DNA from: Lathyrus oleraceus | Taxonomy: Eukaryota > Streptophyta > Magnoliopsida > Fabales > Fabaceae | DNA: 64,000 bases | NCBI RefSeq assembly: GCF_024323335.1 | Contig: NC_066579.1 | Location: forward strand, 250,721,575 to 250,785,574 | Reading direction: 5' to 3' | Part shown: positions 23,255 through 35,082 of the stretch, one piece after another | Numbering within the stretch: position 1 is the stretch's first letter | How the letters are laid out: every line of letters begins with the position of its first letter | Notes under the pieces: model-generated | Seen by the model: only the letters and a program-made list of their open reading frames with translations | Database searches by the model: none | Told to the model about the DNA's origin: nothing | Program-made: the position numbers and the translations under genes

Positions 23255-24784
23255 GTGAGTTGAAATTCATCCTCTCCTTTTTCTATTTTATGTTCATAAA
23301 TATGTAGATCCTGTTGTGTAGAGCTCGTACATGTGGTTAGAATTGATTTTGGTTAAGTATTGAGCATGTATGGTTGACTGTAAGTTTTGATCATGAATAT
23401 GTTTCTCTTCGATCTGGAAAACCTGTTTAGAATTAGATGAAATTGATTGCATATTTGGAATGTACATGGAAAACTGGTTCGAATGATGTATGCATCTTGA
23501 ATTTCTGGAAATTTTTGGTTGTCGCCGCCGTGCTTGTTGTCGGGGAAGACGACCGGAAACTGTAGCTCCGGCGTCTGTAATTCCTAGGATTCGTGTGACG
23601 TGTTTGCCATGTGTGCGCCATGTATGCGCTTGCGTGTGTGTTCGATTGGATATGAATTGTTTGACTGGCCACGCGAGTGTTGAATTGCTGACCGTGCATG
23701 CTGACTATTAAATGAAACGCGGCATTTTGGTAGTTTGAACCTGGACCACTGATTGCCATGCGCGCCATATCTGATGGCTCATGTTTTTTCTGGATTATTT
23801 TGAATATTTTTTTCCCTCCATTTTCTTTTTTATGTTCAATTATTTTGCTTGCTTTGAAAAATTCATAAAAAATAGAAAAATGATCCAAATTAATCCCAAT
23901 TTTTTTTCATAGTTTTGTTTTAATGTCTAGTTTTTTATGGTATTAATTTTGTGAATTGTTGATGGCTGGAGTTTTTATGTGTGATATTTGAATCTATGCT
24001 ATGCCAAATTGATCATGTGCATTCTATGCTTTGTGAAATCCTCATTGTTGAGCCATTTGATCCCATTTTTTGTATGTATGATGTTCATACATGATGTGAA
24101 TTTTTGATCACTGGTTTGGAATTTTTCTCATATGCTATCATCATTTTTGACACATAGAGAAAATGTGAGAATTTGTGTCACATTTTTGGCATTGAATTGT
24201 TGCATTTTTGTTCATATATCATTTGAACCTTTCTGGATTTGATCTTTTGCATTTTGATTGTTCATGACATGATAAACTTGCATAAAAAATATCAAAGCCA
24301 TTGCATGCATTTCTGATTTGATGTGAATTTTCTAAGTTGGAAGTTCATTTTGTGCACATTTTTTTGTCCTTGCATGACATAGATCATTTGAGACACTTGC
24401 TTATTGATCTGATGCTGGTCCTTTTGAGGATATTTTGTGACATGTTTGAATGTGCATTGTATAAAAGATTGGGTTCTGTTTTGATCATTTGACTTAGTTT
24501 TGGATCTAGTCTTTGCACTAGTGTTTTGTACATAAAGTAACCTTGTTTTGTGTTTCAGGTTTGGACATTTAGCATTGATGGTTGATTTGTTCTCACTTTG
24601 TGAGATGAAAATGATTTGAGTTCTAACTTGTGTTTGTTTTGTAGGATTTTAAGTGATGTGGTTGAGCTCATGAGTTCATTTGAATGCTTAGGCATTGTTC
24701 ATTGGATTGTGTAATTGTTGGAAGGATTCACTGTTTGTCTGTTGGTTTTATAACTGAAATATTAACTGTTTAGTCTTTGTACAG
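23255..24784 (+). other. Candidate intron in Ogre-A 5' LTR
   Basis: A consensus-quality donor TTTCAG|GTGAGT lies 360 bp after the TATA box. A strongly T-rich interval follows and ends at TTTGTACAG|GTACCTTAGTTGC. The sequence after the acceptor is conserved in LTRs C and F. Inference: it would be removed from the 5' UTR. Confidence 0.4.
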
Positions 24785-25032
24785 GTACCTTAGTTGCTTT
24801 CTTGCTTTTGCTTTTGCTTAAGCTTTGGATTGTGGTTGACACACCACTTAGGTAGTTATCTTCTTACTTCATGTAGTCTGGAAGTCCTGTCACCTTTTTG
24901 GCAGGCATTTTGCTGGCAAGTCCTCCTTCAGAGGCTCTGTTTGTGTTTGTTTACAATTGTGCCAAAGACCTCCAAGTGAGGCATGTGATATTTGATAACA
25001 CCTCCAAGAGTTGAGGCAATTGACGGATAAAA

Positions 25033-25051
25033 GGGATTAGTAGCCAATCCC
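25033..25051 (+). other. Conserved LTR hairpin, copy A-5'
   Basis: GGGATT-AGTAGCC-AATCCC. Confidence 0.75.
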
Positions 25052-26555
25052 CCGTTATTCAGTGTGTCGTTCTTTATGCTCGCACTACATGCTGATGCTT
25101 CTGAACATGTACCCAAGATCTTTGTCCAGTGTCTGTCAAGTGGAATAGGATCTCACTTTCTGGATCCCCCCGCTTTCTTTGTCATGAGCTCATCCAGGCC
25201 AGGGTTAAGAGCATGAGGTCTCATCCTCATTTACCATTTTGATCAGTTTCACCCTAACGTTCAATGTTAATGGTTAAGAGCTACATATTACCCATTACAG
25301 TTTGGCTTGTTTGTCGAGGTTGACATGACCCCTCTTGACTAAAGCCCACTCATTGTTTGAGCCTCTTGTATGTATATAGTTTGTGATGTTTGTTTGCTTG
25401 TGAACTTTTGATGTGTGTGCTCTTGAACTAGGAGTTTCCATTTGAGCTTAATTTGAGGATCATTACCATGTTCATCTAAGTGAGATACAAGATACACTGA
25501 GGATCTCTTATGAGACTTGTGTGATTGCTTATGCTTTGTGCTTGCTTATTCCAAAGGATGGGATATACTTGGATCATCTATATGATCTCAAGAGAGGAAC
25601 TCCTAGTGTGGTTTCATTTCATAACCCTCACTTTTTGTTCTCCTTAGGACTTATCCCTTTTTCTTCATCTCTCCACCCTAACCCAAGCCAAAACCTTTTT
25701 GTGCAAACATTTGACTCTTGTTTTCAACATTAGAAACCTAAGCCTTATGCTTTTGATTTTCAAACTTTCTTTTCATAACACTCATTTTGAATTGAATCTT
25801 TAAGTCAACTTTGACCATTTTTTTATATACTTCTAATTGGTAAATATAACCCATTCAAATGTCTTTTTGTGGTTTCAATGATCACTTCTTAATCAAATTT
25901 TTCCATAACCTTTAGCTATTAGGTTTGAGTTATCTTTGTGGTAGATGTAATACTCACCTTTGTCCTTAGTGATGGACAATGAGCCTTCCATGCTTATTAT
26001 AGGGTTAACCCCTCACTAGCATGTTGAAGCTATCCTCACATGGTGGACTTGTGGTTTTTCAGGTTGAGTTTTCTCCCTTTGATAACAAAAGACCTTAAGG
26101 CTTTTGGACCAATCAATCCACTCATTTGTTTTTTTGAGATTTTTACCCCGAACTACGAGGTTTTGATCCTAATCTTTTATAAGAGGGTACGTAGGCAATG
26201 GGTTCATCCATCCAAACACAAAATGTAAATAAACTTGTATATTCTTTTCTCATCTCTTCAATCATGTTTGCACAAATAAAATTTTCACAAAACAAACAAG
26301 CTTCACAAGTGTGAAAAGGGCTCCCTAGGAGTACCTAGGATGCTTTGGGTGCCTAACACCTTCCCATTGCATAACTAACCCCCTTACCCAGATCTCTGTT
26401 TCTTTTACTAGTTTTTGTTAAAACTTTTAGGTTTTTGTTCGCTTTCTAACCATTCCTTTGGATAAATAGAAGTGCGGTGGTGACTCGACTTTGTATGATT
26501 TACCTTGGATTTAGTCAATATCTCCAATGGTAACGAATACACCGCTACAGAAAAG

Positions 26556-26573
26556 TGGCGACTCTGCTGGGGA
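26556..26573 (+). other. Primer-binding site of Ogre-A
   Basis: TGGCGACTCTGCTGGGGA, six bases after the LTR end. The spacer is two bases in the B/C/D/E family. Confidence 0.92.
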
Positions 26574-27463
26574 TTCATCCTAGTGGGTTTTGCCAACTTT
26601 TCACCTTTGTTGTATTATATTGTTTTGTGACATATTTTTGTGCAATTTTGGATTACTGTATTGTTTGTAATGATTGATTTGCTTGATATTAATTGCTTGT
26701 ATGCTTGGTGATCTTTGTGAGATGAGTTCTATACCCGAACTCGAGTGCACCTAGGATAGGAGAATGGCGTAGTCTTGTCGACTTGTATGGAGTTATTCCT
26801 TAGCAAGTTGACTTGCGAGTCCATTCACTTGGTGGAGGTCATTTTGGGATTAATAATGTCACACAAGTAAGTTGTGGTTAGACATTACTCTTTCCAATAT
26901 AGACCTTAGAAACCAAGGACCTTAGTTTACCAAACCCATCTTGGCCTATTTTTAGGATGTAGTGCGAAGGTCGTTCAAATGTAAGATTTGATACGATTGT
27001 TTCGCGATACTACACTCATAAGAGTCTCTCTTGAGAATATTTTTGGAATACGAGTAGTCGTTTCTCCGATAATATTCGAAAGATGGGATGATGACTATGG
27101 GAACCTCCTGTAGAACATGTTTGGCAGGTTTAAACCCTAGTACACTCCCTTTGGGTGGTTCTTAACCGAGACTCCATGCTCGTGACTTGCAACAAACCCT
27201 TGATTCATGGTTGATCCGTTCATGTATCCTTAATATCAATGGAACTTGGGTGTTGATAAGGTGTAAACCATAATCCACCAAAATGGATGATTGATATTAA
27301 GGATAATATGATCCATCCCATGACCTTTGTTTGGTGTGCTTTACGTGATCCTTGAGTGTGATTGTTGCATTCATGCATTCATGCACCCATTTGCATCCAT
27401 ATCATCAATAATAAAAGAAACTTTCAAGGAACTTAAGGGGGTTTATTTGCAAAATTTTCAGAC
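26574..27463 (+). other. Untranslated leader of Ogre-A
   Basis: About 890 bp without a convincing frame, AT-rich, ending at the ORF1 ATG. Confidence 0.7.
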
Positions 27464-28915
27464 ATGGAAAGACAAAGATGGAATACAAAGAAGTACAGCT
27501 TCAGGCAACCAGATTTGAAAGTGTTAAGGAATCTGACATCCTATGTATTAGATCCCTTGGGTTTCAAAGCTCGTTTTGGGAAGCTTCTTCCTCTTCTGAC
27601 TACTCAGGTGGATGAAGGGTTGATGAGTGTATTGGTGCAGTTTTATGATCCCTTGTACCGTTGCTTCACGTTTCCGGACTTCCAGCTTTTGCCTACCCTT
27701 GAGGAGTATTCCTATCTTGTGGGTATACCTATTCTGGATCAGTTGCTGTTCAGTGGCTTGGAGAGTATTCCTACTTCTCAAGAGATAGCTGACATGTTGC
27801 ACATAGATGAATCCCTGATTGGTGCTAATATGACTACCAAAGGTGGAATTCAAGGTCTCCCTTCTGAGTTCCTCATTGCTCAAGCTACTGTTTATGGGAA
27901 GGCCATGAGTGAGGATGCCTTTGAAGCCATATTTGTACTTCTCATCTATGGGTTAGTATTGTTCCCCAACATCGACAAGTTTGTGGATGTGAACGCTGTT
28001 AGGATCTTCTCCGCTCTTAATCCCGTTCCGACTCTGTTGGGTGATACCTATTTCTCTTTGCATATGAGGAATGCAAAGGGTGGTGGTGCTATTGTGTGTT
28101 GTTTCCCTCTGTTGTATAAGTGGTTTATTTCTCACTTACCTCAGACGGTCGCTTTCAAGGAGAACAAGGGATGTCTACGGTGGTCCACGAGACTTATGTC
28201 TCTCACCAATGATGATATCTCTTGGTATAACCGTGTATATGATGGTGTGCAGATTATCGACTCTTGTGGTGAATTCTCCAATGTGCCTCTTCTTGGTACA
28301 TGTGGTGGGATTAACTACAACCCTGTTTTAGCACGTCGTCAGCTTGGGTTCCCCCTAAAGGATAAACCTAATAACATTCTATTAGAGGGTGTGTTCTTTC
28401 AGGAGGGTAAAGATCCCCAAGGCTTGAAGGGCAGAATGGTTCGCGCTTGGCGCAAGGTTCATAAGAAAGGAAGGAAGGAGTTGGGTCCTAAGAATTGCAT
28501 TGCTTTGGAGCCTTACACTGCTTGGGTAAGGAAGAGAGCATATGAGTATCTCATGCCTTACAAATATCCGAGACCTACACCTTTGGTTGTGGCTGGGCCT
28601 TCAACCCTCCCTAACCAAGGAGTAGAGGAGTTGAGAGACGAAGATCTATCACGTGCCTGGATCCGTGAAAGGGAAGAGTTGCTTCAGTAGATTAAGGAGA
28701 AGGATGCTCTGATAGAGTTCCTCGAGCATCAGGTTATTGATGATCCTAATGATGCGTGGACTTCTCTACTTCCCCAGTCCTCCAAGTTTTGGAAGAGGAG
28801 GTATGATCGACTCGCCAAAGAAAAGGCAGATATGGAGGCAACTTACAAGAGAGAGGTGAAGAGGCTTCGTGCATCCTATCTTCCTGTGTCCCGAGCATTA
28901 GATGATTGTTTCTAG
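27464..28915 (+). pseudogene. ORF1: Ogre-A ORF1 protein (one in-frame stop)
   Basis: The ATG at 27464 starts a 408-codon open stretch ending at TAG 28688-28690. The same frame continues for a further 74 codons with a Lys/Glu-rich coiled-coil tail to TAG at 28913-28915. Conserved ORF1 motifs are FYDPLYRCF, LLPTLEEY, YGLVLFP, VPTLLGDTY and GGINYNPVLA. It is closer in style to the Ogre-D ORF1 than to B/C. The internal TAG falls at a Gln-rich position. Function unknown; in other Ogres ORF1 is also upstream of gag. Confidence 0.85.
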
Positions 28916-29224
28916 GGATCCATAGGATGATTATTTTCCTTTTCTCTTGTATATGATTGACAAATGTTGTACTTCTTTTCCCTGATGTTATTTGATGAGA
29001 TATTTCCATATGTGATAAGCAGTTAATATTTCCAAAATTTGCAAATAAAACCCTAAAGTTCCTTTGAATAAAAACAAATCATATGCACAAGCATTACATG
29101 CATCATATGCATAAGCAGGTTTGGTTCCCGGCTTCTGGTCCTGTGGTCTAACTCTGTGCTCTTCATTTATTTTGAAGATAAACTGACTCACCGATACTAC
29201 ACTAGAGCCATCTCTTCCAGATTG
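28916..29224 (+). other. Spacer between ORF1 and gag of Ogre-A
   Basis: Short AT-rich spacer. No feature beyond a run of gcatatgat-like short repeats near 29080-29115. Confidence 0.65.
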
Positions 29225-31600
29225 ATGGATCATATAGAGCAAGAGAACCGTGAACTCAAAGAAGACGTCGCCAAACTGAGTGCTTTGATGGAATCATTCC
29301 TGGATGCCCAGAGCCAGTCTTCTCCAACACCTTCAACTCCTCCCCAGAGGACAGTCATCTCTGAGATTGTTTCCTCAACTGTGCCTGCAGCCAGTGCATA
29401 TTTTGTTCTGACAACTATGCCAACCGGGTTTCCGTGGGGGATGCCTCCCAATTTCATGCCTGAGGGCCCTGATCCAACCTTTGCTTCTATGCCGGCATCT
29501 AGCCCGGTCCTTGCTGTTCCTCCTCCTGTCGTGCATACCATGCCTAGGGTAGACGACACCATCTATCATTCTGAGCCATCTGAGGGCCCAGATGTCCATG
29601 AGAAGATGGGTGCTATGAATGACCAATTTCTTGAGCTTCGCAAGGAATTGTAAACTCTTAGAGGAAAGGATCTCTTTGGCAAGTCTACAGTCGAATTATG
29701 TTTGGTTCCCAATGTGAAGATTCCGGTGAAATTCAAGGTCCCTGACTTTGAAAAGTACAAGGGGAACACCTGTCCTCTCAGCCACCTGGTCATGTATGCC
29801 AGGAAGATGTCAACTCAGACTGATAATGACCAGTTGCTCATCCATTACTTTCAGGACAGTTTGTCCGGTGCAGCTCTGCGTTGGTATATGGGGATGGACA
29901 GTGCGAACATCCGATCCTGCAATGACCTTGGCGAGGCCTTCGTCAAGCAGTATAAATACAATATGGATATGGCTCCCGATAGGGATCAATTGAGGGCCAT
30001 GTCCGAGAAGGACAAGGAAACATTCAAAGAGTACGCCCAGAGGTGGCGAGAGTTGGCAGCACAGATCGTGCCTCCGCTAGAAGAGAAGGAAATGACCAAG
30101 ATCTTTTTGAAGATCTTGAGTTCATTCTATTATAAGCGGATGATCGCTAGCGCTCCTTCTGACTTCACCGAGATGGTGAATATGGGGATGCATTTAGAAG
30201 AAGGGGTTAGAGAAGGACGTCTGACCAGAGAGGAAGGATCTTCTGCCAAACGTTATGGGGCGTTTGCAAAGAAGAAAGATGGAGAGGCACATGCTGTTGT
30301 TGCTGTAGAAGATGGGAAAGAGATGCCTTTGCCATCCTCCTTTGTTGTGAATATTGCTGACGTAAGTGGTTTGACCCGCAGCGGTCGTGTGTTTTCTGCG
30401 CCACCGAAGCCCCATGCTAAGGATGATTTTGTTGAACGCCCGATTGGGAATGCTGTGAGCACCTCGAATCCGGCACCTGTTGTTAAGCCCTCCTCTATAC
30501 TAAAAGCTCATACTTCTGTTGGCCCTAGTGGCAATGTGAAAGAAGACTGTGATGAGATGCTGAAGCTCATCAAGAAGAGTGAGTACAATGTTGTAGACCA
30601 GCTTCTACAAACACCATCCAAGATATTCGTGTTATCTTTACTCCTGAATTCAGAACCGCATAGAGAGGCTCTGCAGAAATTTTTGGATGTGGCATATGTA
30701 GATCATGATGTCACTATAGAACAGTTCGATAGCATTGTTGCGAACATTACTGCTTGTAACTATTTGAGTTTCTGTGACTCTGATCTCCCTGAGGAGGGAA
30801 GAGACCACAACTTGGCTTTACACATATCCATGAATTATAGAAGCGATGCCATATCCAATGTGTTGGTGGACACTAGGTCATCCTTGAATGTATTGCCAAA
30901 ATCCACTCTCTCAAGACTGTCTTATCAAGGGCCTCCCATGAGGCAGAGTGGAGTTGTTGTGAAAGCTTTTGATGGGTCTCGAAAGACTGTGATTGGGGAA
31001 GTTGATCTCCCTATCAAGATTGGACCAAGTGATTTCCAAATTACCTTCCAGGTTATGGACATTCACCCATCGTACAACTGTCTCCTAGGCAGACCATGGA
31101 TTCACGAGGCTGGTGCCGTGACATCCACCCTACACCAGAAGCTGAAATTTATGAAAAATAAGAAACTGGTAGTGGTATGGGGAGAAAAGGCTCTCCTGGT
31201 TAGCCACTTGTCTTCCTTCTCATACATAGATGTTGAGGATGAAGTTGGAACCCCTTTCCAAGCTTTATCTATAGCTGAGCCTGTTGAGAAGAGAACTCCT
31301 TCATTTACTTCCTATAGAGATGCGAAGTTGGCCATTGAGTGTGGTGCAATTGCTGGTCTAGGAAAAATGATTGAGCTGGAAGACAATAATTCTCGGGCTG
31401 GCATTGGCTTTTCTTCTGGGGTTTTCAATGAGAAAGGACTGTTCAAGAGTGGAGGTTTTATCCACACTGGTCAGGAGGAAGAAGCTGCTGCTGTCTTGGA
31501 AGAGGATGCAGAGGATTCTGACAATTTTGTCATCCCTGGCGGGATCTGCAACAATTGGGTCGCTGTGGATATTCCTACAGTTGTCCACAAGTCAACGTAA
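29225..31600 (+). pseudogene. gag-pro: Gag-protease of Ogre-A (stop, missing knuckle, altered protease site)
   Basis: The frame starts at ATG 29225 with an N-terminal coiled coil. It has an in-frame TAA at 29651-29653 (codon 143) and is then open to TAA at 31598-31600. A Pro/Ser/Thr-rich segment precedes a good gag core, with YFQDSLSGAALRWYMG and QRWRELAAQ recognisable. The long linker with the zinc-knuckle-like motif, about 250 or more residues in B, is absent; the gag core is followed closely by the TRSGRVF motif and protease. The protease site reads D-T-R (30869-30877) where B has D-T-G, which should abolish activity. The final stop overlaps a splice donor. Confidence 0.88.
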
Positions 31601-31864
31601 TGATCACTTTGTTTAAAAACCCTTCTCCCATGCCAAAAGGAGAAGTGATGACATTGTTGGCAACATAAATACAATGATATTTTCATTCAATAAATTCATG
31701 TTAAATGTTTGTTTTTCCAATTATTTTCCCTTTTTGCCTTTTGCATGAAAGTGGTGATCACATAAAACCCTAAAAAAAATAGAATAAAATCAATCTTTTC
31801 ATCTGCATAATGATTTGCCTTGTTTGATTTCTAAAAGCTTTTCATATTCAAAATCATTATGCAG
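31597..31864 (+). other. pro-pol intron of Ogre-A (268 bp)
   Basis: The donor GTAATG overlaps the gag-pro stop TAA, and the acceptor is ATTATGCAG. Removing it joins protease and pol in one frame. An intron at this place is established for Ogre elements; the borders here are inferred from three collinear copies. Confidence 0.75.
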
Positions 31865-34800
31865 GTTGATTTCTAAACCCATTGAACATAATGATCCAAC
31901 GACATCTCCCAATTTTGAGTTCCCTGTATTTGAGGCAGAGGAAGATGATGTTGAAGAGATTCCTGATGAGATTACCCGTCTACTTGAGCATGAAAAGAAG
32001 ATCATTCAGCCGCATCTTAAGAATTTGGAAACAGTCAACTTGGGGTCTGAGGATTGTATGCGAGAAGTAAAGATTGGGGCACTCCTGGAAGAATCTGTCA
32101 AGAAGGATTTGATTGAATTGCTACGAGAATATGTCGATATCTTTGCTTGGTCGTATGAAGACATGCCGGGTCTAGATACTGATATTGTGCAACATTTCCT
32201 ACCCTTGAAGCCCGCGTGCGTGTCTGTGAAGCAGAAGCTCAGAAGAACTCATCCTGATATGGCAGTGAAGATCAAAGAAGAAGTTCAGAAGCAAATTGAT
32301 GCGGGGTTTCTGGTGACTTCTACATATCCTCAATGGGTGGCCAATATTGTGCCCGTGCCTAAGAAAGACGGAAAAGTCCAGATGTGTGTGGACTATAGAG
32401 ATTTGAATAAAGCTAGTCCGAAAGATGATTTCCCTCTACCACATATTGATATGTTAGTAGACAATACAACTAAATTCAATGTCTTCTCATTTATGGACGG
32501 ATTTTCCGGATATAATCAAATTAAGATGGCACCCGAGGATATGGAGAAGACAACATTCATCACACCTTGGAGAACATTCTGTTATCGAGTGATGCCCTTC
32601 GGTTTGAAGAACGCTGGAGCCACGTATCAACGAGCTATGACCACCTTGTTCCATGATATGATGCACAAGGAGATTGAGGTATATGTTGATGATATGATTG
32701 CTAAGTCAAGAACGGAAGTTGAAGATGTAGAGCACTTGGTGAAGCTTTTTCAACGTTTGAGGAAGTACAAGCTTCGTCTGAATCCCAACAAGTGTACATT
32801 TGGAGTCCGTTCTGGCAAGTTATTGGGCTTTATTGTCAGCGAAAGAGGTATTGAGGTTGATCCTGCAAAGGTCAAAGCAATACAAGAGATGCCTGCGCCC
32901 AAAACTGAAAAGCAAGTCCGAGGTTTTCTTGGCCGCTTGAATTATATTTCCAGATTCATATCCCACATGACTGCGACATGTACGCCGATATTCAAGCTCC
33001 TCCGGAAAGATCAGTCCCATGATTGGACCGCGGATTGCCAAAAAGCTTTCGATAGTATCAAAGAGTATCTGTCTGAACCTCCAATCTTGTCTCCGCCTGT
33101 AGAAGGAAGACCTTTGATCATGTATTTGACAGTTCTTGAAGACTCGATGGGTTCTGTCCTTGGTCAGCAAGATGAATCCGGGAAGAAATAATATGCTATT
33201 TACTACCTGAGTAAGAAGTTCACTGATTGTGAGTCTCGATACTCAATGCTTGAGAAGACATGTTGTGCTTTGGCTTGGGCCGCTAAGCGTTTACGCCAGT
33301 ACATGTTAAATCATACAACTTGGTTAATATCTAGAATGGATCCAATCAAGTACATATTTGAGAAGCCTGCTTTAACCGGGAGGATTGACCGTTAGCAGAT
33401 GTTGTTATCTGAGTATGATATTGAGTATCGAGCTCAGAAGGCTATTAAAGGTAGTATCTTGGCTGACCACTTGGCACATCTGCCTATCGAGGATTATCAG
33501 TCATTTCAGTATGATTTCCTAGATGAGGAGATTCTGTATTTGAAGATGAAAGATTGCGATGAACCTACACTCGATGAAGGGCCAGAGCCTGGTTCCCGAT
33601 GGAGTATGGTATTTGATGGTGCTGTAAATCAGTATGGAAATGGTATTGGGGCAGTGATCATTACTCCTCAGGGCACACATATTCCTTTTACAGCAAGGCT
33701 AACTTTCAAATGCACGAATAATATGGCTGAGTATGAGGCATGTATTATGGGATTGGAAGAATGCATTGATCTAAGGATCAAGCATCTTGATGTTTATGGT
33801 GATTCGGCCCTTGTTGTCAATCAGATTAAGGGTGAATGGGAGACGAATCAGCCTGGTCTTATTCCCTATAGAGATTATGCGAGGAGGATTTCAACATTCT
33901 TTACTGAGATTGACTTCCACCATATTCCTCGAGATGATAATCGGATGGCAGATGCTCTTGCTACGCTTGCTTCGATGATTGTTGTTAAATATTGGAATGA
34001 AGTTCCCAATATCACCGTGATGCGCTTGGATAGACCAACTCATGTGTTTGCAGTTGAAGAAGAGAAAGATGATAAGCCATGGTATTATGACATCAAGTGT
34101 TTCCTCCAGAACCAGGTTTATCCGCCTGGGGCATCTGTGAAAGATAGGAAGACTTTGAGGAGATTGTCAGGCAGTTTCTACCTCAATGGCGAAGTGGTTT
34201 ATAAGAGAAATTTTGACATGGTTCTGCTCAGATGCGTGGATAGACACGAAGCAGACCTGTTGATGACTGAGGTCCATGAGGGTTCATTTGGTACTCATTC
34301 CAATGGACATGCCATGGCTAGAAAGATGTTGAGAGCAGGCTACTATTGGCTGACAATGGAGTCTGACTGCTGCAAGTATGTAAAGAAATGCCATAAGTGT
34401 CAAGTTTATGCGGATAAGATTCATGTTCCTCCGACACTTCTGAATGTGATTTCATCACCATGGCCTTTCTCCATGTGGGGAATTGACATGATTGGCATGA
34501 TTGAGCCGAAAGCGTCCAATGGACACAGATTCATTCTCGTAGCAATTGATTACTTCACTAAGTGGGTTGAAGCTGCATCATATGCAAATGTGACCAGGCA
34601 GGTGGTCGTGAAGTTTATCAAGAATCAACTCATATGCCGTTATGGTGTGCCAAATAAGATCATTACTGATAATGGATCTAACCTGAATAACAAGATGATG
34701 AAAGAGCTGTGTAGTGAGTTCAAGATTGCACACCATAATTCTTCTCCTTATAGACCCAAGATGAATGGGGTTGTTGAAGCTGCTAATAAGAATATCAAGA

Positions 34801-35082
34801 AGATTATCCAGAAGATGGTTGTTACGTACAAAGATTGGCATGAGAGGCTGCCATTTGCTTTGCATGGATATCGTACACCTGTCCGCACTTCAACAGGGGC
34901 AACCCCTTTCTCTCTTGTTTATGGCATGGAGGCCGTACTCCCAGTAGAGGTGGAGATCCTATCAATGAGAGTCTTGATGGAGGCCAAGTTGACTGATGAT
35001 GAATGGATTCAGAGTCGTTATGACCAGCTGAATTTGATAGAAGAAAAGAGATTGAGTGCCATGTGTCATGGTCAGTTGTATC
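31865..35082 (+). pseudogene. pol: Pol of Ogre-A, RT to integrase core (two stops, split by LTR-F)
   Basis: One frame runs from the intron acceptor to LTR-F, with stops TAA 33189-33191 and TAG 33393-33395. Reverse transcriptase comes first, with the catalytic YVDD at 32682-32693; a usually Gly residue in the W-x-TF motif is Arg near 32571. A first RNase H domain (about 33100-33480) contains both stops. A second, Tat-type RNase H follows (about 33600-33980; first Asp codon 33615). The integrase has an HHCC zinc finger (about 34275-34400) and DDE residues at Asp 34485, Asp 34668 and Glu 34776, the last two 35 residues apart. There is no chromodomain. The C-terminal end continues at 40665. Confidence 0.92.
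35078..35082. repeat. Target-site duplication of LTR-F (left)
   Basis: GTATC, repeated at 40660-40664. Leaving out the LTR and one repeat leaves the pol reading frame unshifted. Confidence 0.93.

Larger units (their letters stand above)
21750..26549 (+). repeat. 5' LTR of Ogre-A (4800 bp)
   Basis: Begins TGTAAGACCCCAATTTT and ends ACCGCTACA. By eye it differs from the 3' LTR at about nine positions in the first 460 bp, roughly 2%. It contains a TATA box, a candidate intron, the conserved hairpin, a GGGTTAACCC palindrome (26002-26011) and a U5 PBS-like motif (26478-26487). Confidence 0.95.

Noticed and set aside
23490..23711. 73-codon frame found in both LTRs of Ogre-A (also 46372-46593)
   Set aside because: It occurs twice only because LTRs are duplicated. 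It lies inside the candidate LTR intron and is absent from LTR-F.
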